NCBI RefSeq assembly: GCF_009830125.1 | Contig: NZ_WUPT01000002.1 | Span: forward strand, 372,001-436,000 | DNA length: 64,000 bases | DNA from: Kangsaoukella pontilimi | GTDB lineage: Bacteria; Pseudomonadota; Alphaproteobacteria; Rhodobacterales; Rhodobacteraceae | Reading direction: 5' to 3' | In this document: piece after piece, positions 16,752 through 25,878 of the stretch | Numbering within the stretch: position 1 is the stretch's first letter | How the letters are laid out: each line of letters opens with the position of its first letter | Position numbers and translations under genes: made by a program | The notes under the pieces: model-generated | What the model was told of the DNA's origin: nothing | Seen by the model: the letters and a program-made list of their open reading frames with translations, nothing else | The model's database searches: none

Positions 16752-16799
16752 ACCCTCCTTAATTCGTTGCAACACACTGCCCCCGATGGAGGCCGTCCA

Positions 16800-19196
16800 A
16801 TGAAATTCACCCTCTCCTGGCTGAAAGAGCACCTCGACACCGACGCCTCGGTCTCTGAGATCGCGGAAACGCTGACCGACCTCGGCCTCGAGGTCGAAGA
16901 GGTCATCGATCCTGCCGCCAAGCTCTCGGATTTCACCATCGGCAAGGTTTTGAAGGCCGAGCAGCATCCCGATGCCGACCGGTTACGTGTCTGCGAGGTC
17001 GAGACGGATGAGGGCGTGAAGCAGATCGTCTGCGGCGCGCCCAATGCGCGGGCCGGGATCACCGTGGTCGTGGCCAAGCCCGGCACCTATGTGCCCGGCA
17101 TCGATACGACCATTCAGGTCGGCAAGATCCGAGGCGTCGAGAGTCATGGCATGATGGCCTCCGAGCGCGAGATGGAGCTGTCCGACGAGCATGACGGCAT
17201 CATCGAGCTGCCCTCTGGCGAGGTCGGTGAGAGCTTTGCCGGTTGGCTTGCCGCCAATGCGCCGGACAAGGTGGACCCGGTCATCGATATCGCGATAACG
17301 CCCAACCGTCAGGACGCTCTGGGCGTCGAAGGTATCGCGCGCGATCTCGCCGCGCGGGGTCTGGGCACGCTGATCGAACGTCCGATCACGCCCGTTCCGG
17401 GCCAGTTCCCGTCGTCCATCGGCGTCAGCATCGACGAGGACACGCTGGACGGGGCGCCCTATTTCACGGGCCGCGTCATTCGTGGCGTGAAGAACGGGCC
17501 GAGCCCCGAGTGGCTGCAGAAACGGCTGAAGGCCATCGGTCTCCGGCCCATCTCGGCGCTGGTTGACATCACCAACTTTTTCACTTTCGACCGGAACCGC
17601 CCGCTTCACGTTTTCGACGCCGACAAGGTGCAGGGCGATCTGAGGGTTCACCGCGCCAAGGGGGGCGAAGAGCTTCTGGCGCTGGACGAGAAAACCTACA
17701 CGCTGACCCCGGGCATGATGGTGATCTCCGACGACCGCGCACCCGAGAGCCTTGCCGGCATCATGGGCGGCGAGGAGTCCGGCGTGACCGAGGAGACGGT
17801 CAACGTCTTTCTCGAAAGCGCCTATTGGGACCCGGTGACCATCGCGCGGACGGCGCGGGCGCTGCGGATCAACTCTGACGCCAAATACCGCTTCGAGCGG
17901 GGCGTTGATCCGGCCTTCACGCTGCCTGGGCTGGAACTGGCCACGCAGATGGTGCTGGACCTCTGCGGCGGTGAGGCGTCCGAGGTCGTGACCGCCGGTG
18001 CCGTGCCCGATACCACCCGTGCCTTCCGTCTGGACACCGAGCGCTGTTCGTCGCTGGTGGGGATGGAGATTCCCGCGGAGACACAGCGCGCGACGCTGGA
18101 GGCCTTGGGCTTCGTGATGGATGGCGACATGGCGACGCCGCCAAGCTGGCGCCCGGACATCATGGGCGAGGCCGATCTGGTGGAAGAGGTTGCGCGGATT
18201 GCGTCGCTCACCAATCTTGAGCCGAAGCCGATGAAGCGGGCGACCGCCGGCGTGCCGAAGCCGATCCTGACGCCGATGCAGAAGCGCGAACAGATCGCGC
18301 GGAGGACGGCGGCGGCCTTGGGTTACAATGAATGCGTCACCTATTCCTTCATCGACGAGGCGTCGGCGCGTCTTTTCGGTGCGGGGACGGATGCGACGCG
18401 AGTGGCGAACCCGATCTCGTCCGAGATGACCCATATGCGACCCGCGCTTCTGCCTGGGCTTTTGCAGGCCGCTGCCCGCAATCAGGCGCGCGGGTTCTCG
18501 GACCTTGCGCTCTTCGAGGTCGGTGCGGCCTTCCATGGCGGCGAACCGGAAGAGCAGCATCTTCTGGTGACGGGTCTTCTGGTCGGACGGACGGGACCCA
18601 AGGATATCCACGGCACCTCTCGTGCGGTCGATGTCTTTGACGTGAAGGCCGATGCGGAGGCGGTTCTGGCGGCGCTCGGTGCGCCGGAGCGGGCTCAAAT
18701 CTTCCGTGACGTGCCTGAGTGGTGGCACCCCGGACGGTCGGGGCGGATTGCGCTCGGGCCGAAGAAGACGCTTGCCGTCTTCGGCGAGATTCACCCCAAG
18801 GTGCTGAAGGCCATGGACGTGAAGGGACCCGCGGTCGGCTTCACGATCTGGCCGACGGAAATTCCGGAGCCGAGGAATGCCGGCGCTTCGCGCGGCGCTT
18901 TGGAGATCAGCGGATTGCAGGCGGTGGAACGGGACTTCGCCTTCGTGCTGGATGCCGAGGTCGAAGCGCTGAACGTGGTCAACGCCGCGCGCGGCGCGGA
19001 CAAGGCGCTGATCGAGGATGTCCGCGTCTTCGACGAGTTCAAGGGCGGCAGTCTTGGCGAAGGCAAAAAGTCCCTTGCGATCACCGTCCGGCTCCAGCCG
19101 CGGGACAAGACCCTGACCGATGACGAGATCGAGGCCGTTGCGCGCGCCATCGTGGACAAGGTCGGCAAGGCCACCGGCGGCACGCTGCGGGGGTGA
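16800..19196 (+). CDS. pheT: Phenylalanyl-tRNA synthetase beta subunit
   Basis: PheT binds tRNA-Phe and edits mischarged Tyr as part of the PheRS tetramer. The ATG at 16800, preceded by GGAGG, gives 798 residues starting MKFTLSWLKEHLDTD. Domains in order are an EMAP/OB tRNA-binding fold (about 40-150, with CGAPNARAG), the B3/B4 editing domain, the B5 domain (about 400-475), the catalytic-like core, and the C-terminal anticodon-binding FDX-ACB fold ending KVGKATGGTLRG. Length is typical. It is the last gene of the pheS unit. Confidence 0.96.
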   Translation: MKFTLSWLKEHLDTDASVSEIAETLTDLGLEVEEVIDPAAKLSDFTIGKVLKAEQHPDADRLRVCEVETDEGVKQIVCGAPNARAGITVVVAKPGTYVPGIDTTIQVGKIRGVESHGMMASEREMELSDEHDGIIELPSGEVGESFAGWLAANAPDKVDPVIDIAITPNRQDALGVEGIARDLAARGLGTLIERPITPVPGQFPSSIGVSIDEDTLDGAPYFTGRVIRGVKNGPSPEWLQKRLKAIGLRPISALVDITNFFTFDRNRPLHVFDADKVQGDLRVHRAKGGEELLALDEKTYTLTPGMMVISDDRAPESLAGIMGGEESGVTEETVNVFLESAYWDPVTIARTARALRINSDAKYRFERGVDPAFTLPGLELATQMVLDLCGGEASEVVTAGAVPDTTRAFRLDTERCSSLVGMEIPAETQRATLEALGFVMDGDMATPPSWRPDIMGEADLVEEVARIASLTNLEPKPMKRATAGVPKPILTPMQKREQIARRTAAALGYNECVTYSFIDEASARLFGAGTDATRVANPISSEMTHMRPALLPGLLQAAARNQARGFSDLALFEVGAAFHGGEPEEQHLLVTGLLVGRTGPKDIHGTSRAVDVFDVKADAEAVLAALGAPERAQIFRDVPEWWHPGRSGRIALGPKKTLAVFGEIHPKVLKAMDVKGPAVGFTIWPTEIPEPRNAGASRGALEISGLQAVERDFAFVLDAEVEALNVVNAARGADKALIEDVRVFDEFKGGSLGEGKKSLAITVRLQPRDKTLTDDEIEAVARAIVDKVGKATGGTLRG

Positions 19197-19203
19197 CCTG
19201 AGC

Positions 19204-19291
19204 GGGCGCGGCTCTGCCGCGACGCGATGCTTGCGCGGGCCATCCGGCCCGCGCGGTGCCTGCGGCGCGAGTATTTGATCCAAGAAGAAGC
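19204..19291. repeat. Intergenic multi-hairpin repeat, copy 3
   Basis: GCGGCTCTGCCGC and GCGCGGGCCATCCGGCCCGCGC form two stems. The core GCGAGTATTTGATCCAAG then AAGAAG follows at about 19267-19290. The arrangement matches copies near 10.9 and 21.8 kb. It lies after pheT. Confidence 0.65.
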
Positions 19292-19357
19292 CGCTCTCGC
19301 ATTCATTTGGCCTTCCGGCCTGACGCACTAGGTCTGGATTTGGAAAAGGAGGACGAT

Positions 19358-19828
19358 ATGGCACTTGCGGTTTACCTGTCTGGGGAAATTCATACGGATT
19401 GGCGGGAGCAGATCATCTCTGCATCCGAGGGGCTGGACGTCGTCTTCTCGTCGCCCGTGACGGATCACGACGCGTCCGACGATTGCGGAGTTGCTATCCT
19501 CGGTGCCGAGGACCAGAAGTTCTGGCATGATCGGAAGGGCGCGATGGTCAATGCCATCCGCACGCGCCGCGGGATATCCGCCGCCGACATCGTGGTCGTG
19601 CGGTTTGGTGAGAAATACAAGCAGTGGAACGCCGCCTTCGATGCCGGTATCGCCGCGGCAGAGGGAAAGTCGCTGATCGTCCTGAGCCAACCGGACCACG
19701 ACCACGCGCTGAAAGAGGTTCATGCCGCGTCTTTGGCGGTTGCACGGGACCCGCGCCAGGTGGCGCAGATCCTTCGCTATGTGCTGACCGGCAAGCTGCC
19801 TGAGGCAGAACAGATGGCGGCCGAGTAA
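19358..19828 (+). CDS. YtoQ family protein
   Basis: The 156 residues match the YtoQ family, named from Bacillus, with the start MALAVYLSGEIHTDWRE and a middle segment AADIVVVRFGEKYKQWNAAFDAG. The fold resembles nucleoside 2-deoxyribosyltransferases (SGEIH..., a DAG motif), but no activity is established to my knowledge. AAAGGAGG six bases before ATG 19358 fixes the start and rules out the 34-residue upstream extension. It converges closely on the GST gene (3 bp apart). Confidence 0.85.
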   Translation: MALAVYLSGEIHTDWREQIISASEGLDVVFSSPVTDHDASDDCGVAILGAEDQKFWHDRKGAMVNAIRTRRGISAADIVVVRFGEKYKQWNAAFDAGIAAAEGKSLIVLSQPDHDHALKEVHAASLAVARDPRQVAQILRYVLTGKLPEAEQMAAE

Positions 19829-19831
19829 CGG

Positions 19832-20530
19832 TCAGTCGCGGGCTGGAATGGTCAGCCCGCGCTGCACGGCGGGTCTTGCGAGGAAGCGGTCGAGATAGGC
19901 GGGAACGGATTTCAGACCTTCCCAGCCGAGCACGTCCTTGACGCCGTAGTAGTCCAGACCCCGGAGCCAGGGCCCGATGGCGATGTCGGCAATGGAATAG
20001 TCGCCCGCGATCCAATCCCGCTCTGCGAGTTCGCCTTCGAGCACGTTCAGGAGGCGCTTGCCTTCGTTGATGTAGCGCTCGCGCGGCCGGGGATCTTCGA
20101 TCTCGGCGCCGGCGAACTTGGCGAAATAGCCGAGCTGACCGAACATCGGGCCGACGCCACCCATCTGGAACATCAGCCATTTGATCACGTGGTAGCGATC
20201 GGCACCTTCACCCATAAGGCGTCCCGTCTTTTCCGCGAGATAGATGAGGATCGCGCCGGATTCGAAGAGCGCGATCGGCGCGCCGCCGGGCCCGTCTGGG
20301 TCGATGATCGCGGGAATTTTGTTATTCGGATTGAGCGAGAGGAACTCGGGGCTTCGGACGTCGGCATCCGAGAGTGTCACCTTGTGGGGTTCGTAGTCGA
20401 GGCCGAGTTCTTCGAGGGCGATGGACACCTTCGTGCCGTTCTGCGTCGGAAAGCTGTAAAGCTGTATGGCGTCGGGGCGCGTGGCCGGCCAGCGCCGCAT
20501 CACGGGGTGGGTGTTGGTGTCGAGGGGCAT
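19832..20530 (-). CDS. Glutathione S-transferase, Nu-class-like (YfcG/YghU type)
   Basis: This cytosolic GST-fold protein has 232 residues from the ATG at 20530, which is preceded by AAAGGA. The thioredoxin-fold N-half has LYSFPTQNGTKVSIALEELG, where the TxNGxK motif marks the Nu class. Nu-class members act as disulfide-bond oxidoreductases with glutathione bound non-covalently. The cis-Pro (NKIPAIIDPDG) and the ESGAILIYLAEK site for the gamma-Glu of glutathione are present. The C-terminal helical domain ends near LARPAVQRGL. The substrate is unknown. Confidence 0.88.
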   Translation of the reverse strand: MPLDTNTHPVMRRWPATRPDAIQLYSFPTQNGTKVSIALEELGLDYEPHKVTLSDADVRSPEFLSLNPNNKIPAIIDPDGPGGAPIALFESGAILIYLAEKTGRLMGEGADRYHVIKWLMFQMGGVGPMFGQLGYFAKFAGAEIEDPRPRERYINEGKRLLNVLEGELAERDWIAGDYSIADIAIGPWLRGLDYYGVKDVLGWEGLKSVPAYLDRFLARPAVQRGLTIPARD

Positions 20531-20692
20531 GCGTAGTCCTTTCATGACGCAGCGATGTTTCGCTTAATCATGAGTTAAGATGCACAGGGCCGGATTAAAC
20601 CTCTTACATCTGTTCGATTTCGTGCTACGCGATGTGCGTGTGCTCACGCGGGACAAGGATCGTGGGCCGGGAAGAAGTGGAGCAACTACCTA

Positions 20693-21118
20693 ATGATAAA
20701 CGAATTCAAGGATTTCATTGCCAAGGGCAATGTCATGGATATGGCCGTCGGTATCATCATCGGTGCGGCCTTCACGGCGATTGTCACGTCGCTGGTCAAT
20801 GACCTGATCAACCCGATCATCGGTCTGTTCACCGGCGGAATTGATTTCACGAACCTGTTCTGGACCATGGGTGATGGCGAGTATGCGAGCCTTGAGCAGG
20901 CGCGCGAAGCAGGCGCGTCGGTGTTTGCCTATGGCGCTTTCTTTACAGCGGTCATCAACTTTCTGATCATCGCATGGGTCGTCTTCATGCTGGTGAAGAT
21001 GGTGAATCGGGTGAAGGCGGCTGCCGAGAAGCCCGATGACGTCGCACCCGAGGTGGATACCGGTCCGAGCGAGAAGGACCTTCTGATCGAGATCCGGGAC
21101 GCGCTGAAGGCCCGCTGA
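20693..21118 (+). CDS. mscL: Large-conductance mechanosensitive channel
   Basis: MscL opens under membrane tension to release solutes on hypo-osmotic shock. The 141 residues show the amphipathic N-terminal helix ([20 protein letters not shown]), TM1 with the gate region [20 protein letters not shown], a periplasmic loop, TM2 (about 80-105, [20 protein letters not shown]) and a charged cytoplasmic C-terminal helix. The length and layout are typical. It is monocistronic, with a weak Shine-Dalgarno sequence (GTGGAG, about 11 bases from the ATG). Confidence 0.96.
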   Translation: MINEFKDFIAKGNVMDMAVGIIIGAAFTAIVTSLVNDLINPIIGLFTGGIDFTNLFWTMGDGEYASLEQAREAGASVFAYGAFFTAVINFLIIAWVVFMLVKMVNRVKAAAEKPDDVAPEVDTGPSEKDLLIEIRDALKAR

Positions 21119-21226
21119 TCCCTTTGCTTTTCATCGGGAGGGGCGTGCCGGGTCGGCGCGCCTTTCTTGTATCCGGGGGTCGGTCCGCTAGTCTTTCCCT
21201 GGAAGATTTCAGGAAGGACAAGTGAG

Positions 21227-21781
21227 ATGGCCGCAACTCCCCCCGTTTGTGATTTCGACTGGCCGGCCCCGGCCTTTTCCCTGCCCGCGACGGACGGAAA
21301 AACCTATGCGCTGGCGGATGTGATGGGGCCGAAGGGGGTCGTTATAGCATTCATCTGTAACCATTGCCCCTATGTGCTGGCGGTTCTCGACCGGATTATC
21401 CGCGATGCAAGAGATCTCGAGCCGCATGGCGTCGGTTTCGTTGCGATCTGCTCGAACGATGCCGAGGCCTATCCGGCGGACAGCTTCGAGAATATGGCCC
21501 GTATGGCAGAAGAGGAGGGCTTTCCGTTTCCCTATCTGCATGATGCCGACCAGAGCGTTGCGCGGGCCTACGACGCCGCCTGCACGCCCGATTTCTTCGG
21601 GCTCAACGCCGAGGGACGGCTCCAGTACCGCGGACGTCTGGACGCGTCGCGGCGCGATGCGGGACCGGATGATCTCAGGCGTGATCTTTATGAGGCGATG
21701 GTGCAGGTGGCCGAGACCGGTCAGGGACCGAAGGATCAGATCGCGTCCATGGGCTGTTCGATCAAGTGGAGGGACGGGTAG
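21227..21781 (+). CDS. Thioredoxin-fold redox protein (AhpC/TSA-like)
   Basis: The 184 residues contain the peroxiredoxin/redoxin fold with a CNHCPYV motif near residue 47, in which two cysteines form a CxxC pair. A following segment, FVAICSNDAEAYPADSF, and a C-terminal GCSIKW are typical of a thioredoxin-family group common in alphaproteobacteria. No signal peptide is present, so it is probably cytosolic. AGGAAGGA before ATG 21227 marks the start, and the upstream 20 residues of the open frame are not coding. The physiological partner is unknown. Confidence 0.85.
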   Translation: MAATPPVCDFDWPAPAFSLPATDGKTYALADVMGPKGVVIAFICNHCPYVLAVLDRIIRDARDLEPHGVGFVAICSNDAEAYPADSFENMARMAEEEGFPFPYLHDADQSVARAYDAACTPDFFGLNAEGRLQYRGRLDASRRDAGPDDLRRDLYEAMVQVAETGQGPKDQIASMGCSIKWRDG

Positions 21782-21847
21782 GGGGAGCGCTGCTCCCCCC
21801 GCGTCCTCCGGACGCTCCCCCCGCGGAGTATTTCCGAACAGAAGAAA
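21781..21847. repeat. Intergenic multi-hairpin repeat, copy 4
   Basis: GGGGGAGCGCTGCTCCCCC and GCGTCCTCCGGACGC are adjacent stems. The core CGGAGTATTTCCGAACAG then AAGAAA follows at 21824-21847. It fills the whole gap between two convergent genes, the thioredoxin-fold gene and ald. Confidence 0.65.
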
Positions 21848-21854
21848 CCGCCGG

Positions 21855-22973
21855 TCAGAGCTTGAGTGCGAGCGACGGTGCGGTGACATCTATCCCGAGC
21901 GCCTTGCCGACGGCGTAGTAGGTCAGTTTGCCGGCGTGAACGTTGAGCCCTTCCAGCAGGTGGGGGTCGTCGGCACAGGCCTGCTTCCACCCCTTGTCTG
22001 CGAGGTCGAGCAGGTACGGCATTGTCGCGTTTGTCAGCGCAATGGTCGACGTGCGGGCGACCGCGCCTGGCATGTTCGCCACACAGTAATGCATGATGCC
22101 GTCCACCTCGTAGACCGGGTCTTCATGGGTGGTCGCGCGCGAGGTCTCGAAGCAGCCGCCCTGATCGATGGCCACGTCCACGATGGCCGCGCCGGGCTTC
22201 ATGGTGGCAAGGTCTGAACGGCTGACGAGTTTCGGCGCGGCGGCGCCGGGGATCAGGACGGCGCCGATGACCATGTCGGCTGTGGCGATCAGCTCGGCAG
22301 TCGATGCTGCGCTGGCGTAGCGGTTCTTGAAGATGCCGCCGAAGGTATCGTCGAGGTAGCGGAGGCGGGGCAGCGAGCGGTCGAGCACCGTCACATCCGC
22401 GCCCATCCCGGCGGCGATGCGGGCAGCATGGGTGCCGACAACGCCGCCGCCGATCACGACGACATTGGCCGGACCGACGCCGGGCACGCCACCCATGAGC
22501 ACGCCGCGTCCGCCATTGACCTTATGCAGGGTCCACGCGCCGACCTGCGGCGCCAGGCGCCCGGCAACCTCGGACATGGGCGCCAGCAGGGGCAGGCCGC
22601 CACGGTCGTCGGTGACCGTCTCGTAGGCGATGCAGGTGGCGCCAGAAGCGATCAGGTCGCGGGTCTGGTCGGGATCGGGGGCAAGGTGTAGATAGGTGAA
22701 GAGCACCTGTCCTTCGCGCAGACGCTTGCGCTCGACGGCCTGGGGTTCCTTGACCTTCACGATCATGTCCGCTGCTGCGAAGACGCTTTCCGCGTCAGGC
22801 GCGATCTCCGCCCCGGCGGCGATGTAGTCCTCGTCTGTAAACCCGGCGCCCATACCGGCACCGGTCTCGATCAGAACGTCATGGCCATGGCGAACGACCT
22901 CGCCTGCAGTGGCGGGCGTCATGCCGACGCGAAATTCCTGCGGTTTTATTTCTTTCGGGCAACCGATCTTCAT
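21855..22973 (-). CDS. ald: Alanine dehydrogenase
   Basis: Ald catalyses reversible oxidative deamination of L-alanine to pyruvate and ammonia with NAD. The 372 residues start [17 protein letters not shown] (ATG at 22973 after GAAGGAGG). Substrate residues lie in VKVKEPQ and the NAD-binding motif in [21 protein letters not shown]. The C-terminal half carries [23 protein letters not shown]. The divergent Lrp-type gene 134 bp away is very likely its regulator. The enzyme links pyruvate, alanine and ammonia pools and complements GOGAT in this window. Confidence 0.96.
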   Translation of the reverse strand: MKIGCPKEIKPQEFRVGMTPATAGEVVRHGHDVLIETGAGMGAGFTDEDYIAAGAEIAPDAESVFAAADMIVKVKEPQAVERKRLREGQVLFTYLHLAPDPDQTRDLIASGATCIAYETVTDDRGGLPLLAPMSEVAGRLAPQVGAWTLHKVNGGRGVLMGGVPGVGPANVVVIGGGVVGTHAARIAAGMGADVTVLDRSLPRLRYLDDTFGGIFKNRYASAASTAELIATADMVIGAVLIPGAAAPKLVSRSDLATMKPGAAIVDVAIDQGGCFETSRATTHEDPVYEVDGIMHYCVANMPGAVARTSTIALTNATMPYLLDLADKGWKQACADDPHLLEGLNVHAGKLTYYAVGKALGIDVTAPSLALKL

Positions 22974-23029
22974 GGCGCGTCCTCCTTCGCTTTCTGGGAA
23001 AGTATGGCCTGACCGGTGTGAAATAGGGT

Positions 23030-23084
23030 TCGGAAACGCTTGGATGTTGGCGCTAAATGTGGAAGTTTCTCTGTCAGTTTCCGA
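23030..23084. promoter_or_regulatory. Candidate operator between ald and the Lrp-type gene
   Basis: TCGGAAAC at 23030-23037 and GTTTCCGA at 23077-23084 form an inverted pair with 47-bp centre spacing inside the divergent intergenic region. Lrp/AsnC regulators often bind several phased sites in front of their target. This is the only clear symmetry seen there. Binding is inferred. Confidence 0.35.
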
Positions 23085-23107
23085 CATTGGCAGAGGATTC
23101 TTGCGCG

Positions 23108-23569
23108 ATGGAACAGCTGGACGCGACAGATGCCCGTATTTTGCAGGTGTTGCAACGAAACGGCCGCATCTCGAATGCGGACCTTAGCGAACGGGTGAAC
23201 ATGTCCGCATCGGCCTGTCACCGGCGGGTCCAGCGGCTGGAGGAAGCGGGCTATATCACCGGCTATGTCGCGCTGCTGGATCCGAAAAAGCTGCACCGTC
23301 AGGCGACGGTCTTTGTCGAGATCACGCTGCAGGGTCAGTCCGAGGATATCCTCGATGCATTCGAGCGCGAAGTGGCCCGCATCCCCGATGTGCTGGAATG
23401 CCACCTGATGGCGGGCGCGGCGGATTACCTGCTGAAGGTCGTGGCCGAGGACACCGAAGACTTCGCCCGCATCCATCGCCGGAGCCTTGCGCGGCTACCT
23501 GGCGTCGCGCAGATGCAGTCCTCCTTCGCGCTCAGGACCGTGCGGCAGACGACGGCGCTGCCGGTCTAG
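23108..23569 (+). CDS. Lrp/AsnC family transcriptional regulator (probable AldR)
   Basis: The 153 residues start [20 protein letters not shown]. They form an N-terminal winged helix-turn-helix ([28 protein letters not shown]) and a C-terminal RAM/ligand domain ([22 protein letters not shown]) that senses amino acids and builds octamers. The divergent position beside ald suggests control of alanine catabolism, as AldR proteins do in other bacteria. It ends in a shared palindromic CTAG stop with the convergent OsmC gene. The start ATG 23108 lacks a strong ribosome site. Confidence 0.92.
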   Translation: MEQLDATDARILQVLQRNGRISNADLSERVNMSASACHRRVQRLEEAGYITGYVALLDPKKLHRQATVFVEITLQGQSEDILDAFEREVARIPDVLECHLMAGAADYLLKVVAEDTEDFARIHRRSLARLPGVAQMQSSFALRTVRQTTALPV

Positions 23570-23982
23570 GCTGCTTCGACGATCTCGTAACCGTGGGTCA
23601 CCTCGACGGTGGCCTGCAGCATCCTTGTGGCCGAGCAGTATTTCTCGACCGAAAGCTGAAGCGCGCGCTCGACCGTAGCGGGTTTGATGCCGCGGCCGGT
23701 CACGACGAACTGCATGTGAATCCGGGTGAACACGCGGGGCACGTCATCTGCACGCTCGGCGCTGAGGTGAACGGTCACGTCATCGACGTCCTGCCGGGCT
23801 TTCTCAAGGATCGAGACCACGTCATGGGCCGAGCAGGTTCCAGCGCCAATCAGGATCAGTTCCATCGCGGACGGGCCCGGCTTCTCCATGTCGCCATGGG
23901 CCTTGCCGATACGCACGCTGAATCCGTCTTCGGTCGTGCCGGTAAAGCTGCGGCCACCGTCCCATTTGAGTGTCGATTTCAT
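23566..23982 (-). CDS. OsmC family protein
   Basis: The 138 residues from ATG 23982 form an OsmC/Ohr-fold protein. Two conserved cysteines, in GAGTCSAHDVVSIL and KYCSATRML, could act as a peroxidatic/resolving pair against organic hydroperoxides. The sequence resembles the YhfA-type branch more than Ohr. The upstream in-frame ATG at 24024 would add 14 residues without support. It is convergent with, and overlaps by 4 bp, the Lrp-type gene. Confidence 0.9.
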   Translation of the reverse strand: MKSTLKWDGGRSFTGTTEDGFSVRIGKAHGDMEKPGPSAMELILIGAGTCSAHDVVSILEKARQDVDDVTVHLSAERADDVPRVFTRIHMQFVVTGRGIKPATVERALQLSVEKYCSATRMLQATVEVTHGYEIVEAA

Positions 23983-24108
23983 GAATAACCTCGTCGCGAT
24001 TCCCGGCCTTCCGGTTACCGCCAAAATCGCGCAGGTGCCAGCTTTTGGAGGAAGCCGGCGGGTCGTGCTAAACTGATCGTCTCAAGACCAATCAAGGGAG
24101 CAGGCATC

Positions 24109-24636
24109 ATGTTCGATCTTGAAAGGTTCGTTGAAGAGTGCTGCGCAGCGGTCGAAGAGGACCCGACACACAAGGCGGTCTCGGAGCTGGCCAGACGCGC
24201 TTTGGCCGATACATCCGCCCTGATCGCCGCCTTGGGTGAGCCGGAGGGACCAGCGCTGAAACCGCTCTACGTCTCGGATAAGCTGACCATTCTGAATACG
24301 GTCTGGGCGCCGGGGCTTATCGTTCCGCCGCATAATCACAACATGTGGGCAATGATCGGGGTCTATGGCGGGCGCGAGGATAATATCTTCTGGCGTCGAC
24401 TGCCGGATGAGGAGGGTCGGATCGAGGCAGCGGGCGCTAAGAGCCTGTCGACGGGGGACGTCGCGCCCCTTGGCGCGGACATCATCCATTCGGTGTCGAA
24501 CCCGACCTCGAAGTTCAGCGGCGCGCTTCACATCTATGGCGGCGATTTCTTCGAAGAGGAGCGCAGCGAGTGGGACCCCGAGGCGCTGGACGAGCGTCCG
24601 CTCGACATGGACAGGATTCGGGCGCAGTTTTCCTGA
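24109..24636 (+). CDS. Cupin-fold metalloenzyme (cysteine dioxygenase-like)
   Basis: The 175 residues contain a double-stranded beta-helix with VPPHNHNMWAMIGVYGG near residues 70-86, which provides the metal-binding histidines, and a second His in DIIHSVSNP near 125. This is the pattern of the predicted metal-dependent enzymes related to type I cysteine dioxygenases and mercaptopropionate dioxygenases. The substrate cannot be assigned. GGGAG before ATG 24109 supports the start. It is a single gene followed by a terminator-like hairpin shared with convergent rpsU. Confidence 0.8.
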   Translation: MFDLERFVEECCAAVEEDPTHKAVSELARRALADTSALIAALGEPEGPALKPLYVSDKLTILNTVWAPGLIVPPHNHNMWAMIGVYGGREDNIFWRRLPDEEGRIEAAGAKSLSTGDVAPLGADIIHSVSNPTSKFSGALHIYGGDFFEEERSEWDPEALDERPLDMDRIRAQFS

Positions 24637-24647
24637 CCCCTGAAACG

Positions 24648-24678
24648 ACAAACCCCCGGGCAATGCCACGGGGGTCGT
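24648..24678 (-). terminator. Terminator between the cupin gene and rpsU
   Basis: On the minus strand ACCCCCG pairs with CGGGGGT across a 10-base loop and is followed by TTGTCGTTT. It lies 39 bp after the rpsU stop. The stem would also form in the plus-strand transcript, so it may act in both directions. Confidence 0.7.
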
Positions 24679-24714
24679 CTAATGGACGGCGAACCGTCCC
24701 AGTGCATCAGGTGC

Positions 24715-24921
24715 TTAGAGCATCCCTTCGCGCTGCGCCTTCTTGCGCGCGAGCTTGCGGGCGCGGCGAATGGCCTCGGCCTTTTCGCGTGCGCGCTTTT
24801 CGGAGGGCTTCTCGAAATGCTGCCGAAGCTTCATTTCGCGGAAAACGCCCTCACGCTGCAGCTTCTTCTTCAGAGCGCGGAGCGCCTGATCGACATTGTT
24901 GTCGCGAACACTGACCTGCAT
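24715..24921 (-). CDS. rpsU: 30S ribosomal protein S21
   Basis: S21 is a small basic 30S protein needed for normal initiation. The 68 residues [20 protein letters not shown]... through the Arg/Lys-rich helix [15 protein letters not shown] match the family. AGAAAGGTGG before the ATG is a good ribosome site. It is a single gene with its own terminator. Confidence 0.95.
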   Translation of the reverse strand: MQVSVRDNNVDQALRALKKKLQREGVFREMKLRQHFEKPSEKRAREKAEAIRRARKLARKKAQREGML

Positions 24922-25031
24922 GTGGTGTCACCACCTTTCTAAGTTAGAGTTCAAGATTGCAGGAGGTGGCGCTATAGCAAGGGTGCCCTAGGTTGTCCAG
25001 ATGTGATGACGTGACCCGGAAGGAGTGTGTG

Positions 25032-25730
25032 ATGGACGAGACGCCCGAAAGGATCAGGGAACGGCTTCTGGAGGCGATCCTGGACCATGTGCCCTTCGAC
25101 GGGTGGTCCGAGGCGGCGTTTCGGGCCGCGCAGAGGGATTGCGACGTGACGGCGGCGGAGGCGCGGGTCATCTGTCCGCGCGGGGCCGTGGACCTCGCCG
25201 TGGCGTTTCACCGTCGTGCCGACCGCGCGATGGTCGAGGCGATAAAGGCTGCGGACATGTCCGGGCTCAGGTTCCGCGACAAGGTGGCCGAGGCGCTCTG
25301 GCTCAGGGTCGGTGCGATGGGCGACCGCGAGGCCGTGCGGCGGGCGACGGCGCTGTTCTCGCTCCCGAGCCACGCGCCGGAAGGGGCCAAGCTGATCTGG
25401 GAGACGGCGGATAACGTGTGGACCGCACTTGGTGACAGCTCGCGCGATGTGAACTGGTATACCAAGCGTGCGACGCTTTCGGGGGTCTGGGCGTCGGTGG
25501 TTCTGTTCTGGCTGGGTGACGAAAGTCCGGACCGGTGCGAGACGCGCGCCTTCATCGACCGGCGGATCGATGACGTGATGCGGATCGAGAAGGTCAAGGC
25601 ACAGGTCCGGGATAACCCGCTGACGCGACCCCTGTCGAAACTGCATGAAAGCCTGTTCGGCGGGATCAAGGCACCTGACCTGGATCATCTGGCCGACCTG
25701 CCCGGGCGTCTGGGCGGCGGACCGCGGTGA
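25032..25730 (+). CDS. COQ9 family protein
   Basis: COQ9 proteins bind lipid and assist COQ7-type hydroxylation in ubiquinone synthesis in mitochondria, and bacterial homologues are largely confined to alphaproteobacteria. The 232 residues start MDETPERIRERLLEAIL (ATG 25032 after GGAAGGAG). They have a TetR-like N-terminal helix-turn-helix fold followed by the COQ9 domain (ALGDSSRDVNWYTKRATLSGVW). The TGA stop lies in the loop of a hairpin. No other ubiquinone genes are adjacent, although a quinone oxidoreductase follows. Confidence 0.9.
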   Translation: MDETPERIRERLLEAILDHVPFDGWSEAAFRAAQRDCDVTAAEARVICPRGAVDLAVAFHRRADRAMVEAIKAADMSGLRFRDKVAEALWLRVGAMGDREAVRRATALFSLPSHAPEGAKLIWETADNVWTALGDSSRDVNWYTKRATLSGVWASVVLFWLGDESPDRCETRAFIDRRIDDVMRIEKVKAQVRDNPLTRPLSKLHESLFGGIKAPDLDHLADLPGRLGGGPR

Positions 25731-25763
25731 CGCGGTCCGGGTCCGATTTCTTTTGGAAATCGG
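25719..25763. repeat. Paired hairpins at the COQ9 stop codon
   Basis: GGACCGCG pairs with CGCGGTCC (25719-25738), with the COQ9 stop TGA inside the loop. CCGATTTC then pairs with GAAATCGG (25743-25763). The layout copies that at the end of the small ORF before pheT. It runs directly into a copy of the multi-hairpin repeat. Confidence 0.65.
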
Positions 25764-25764
25764 T

Positions 25765-25824
25765 AGGGGCTCTGCCCCGCCGCCCTGCGGGCGGCCCCCC
25801 GGAGTATATCCGAACAGAAGAAGC
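25765..25824. repeat. Intergenic multi-hairpin repeat, copy 5
   Basis: GGGGCTCTGCCCC and CCGCCCTGCGGGCGG form two stems. They are followed by the core CGGAGTATATCCGAACAG then AAGAAG at 25800-25823. Organisation and core agree with copies 1-4. Confidence 0.65.
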
Positions 25825-25878
25825 GGGTTTCGGTTTCCATCTGCGCGTGGAATGGAGTGCCGAGCAGGGGAGACATCC

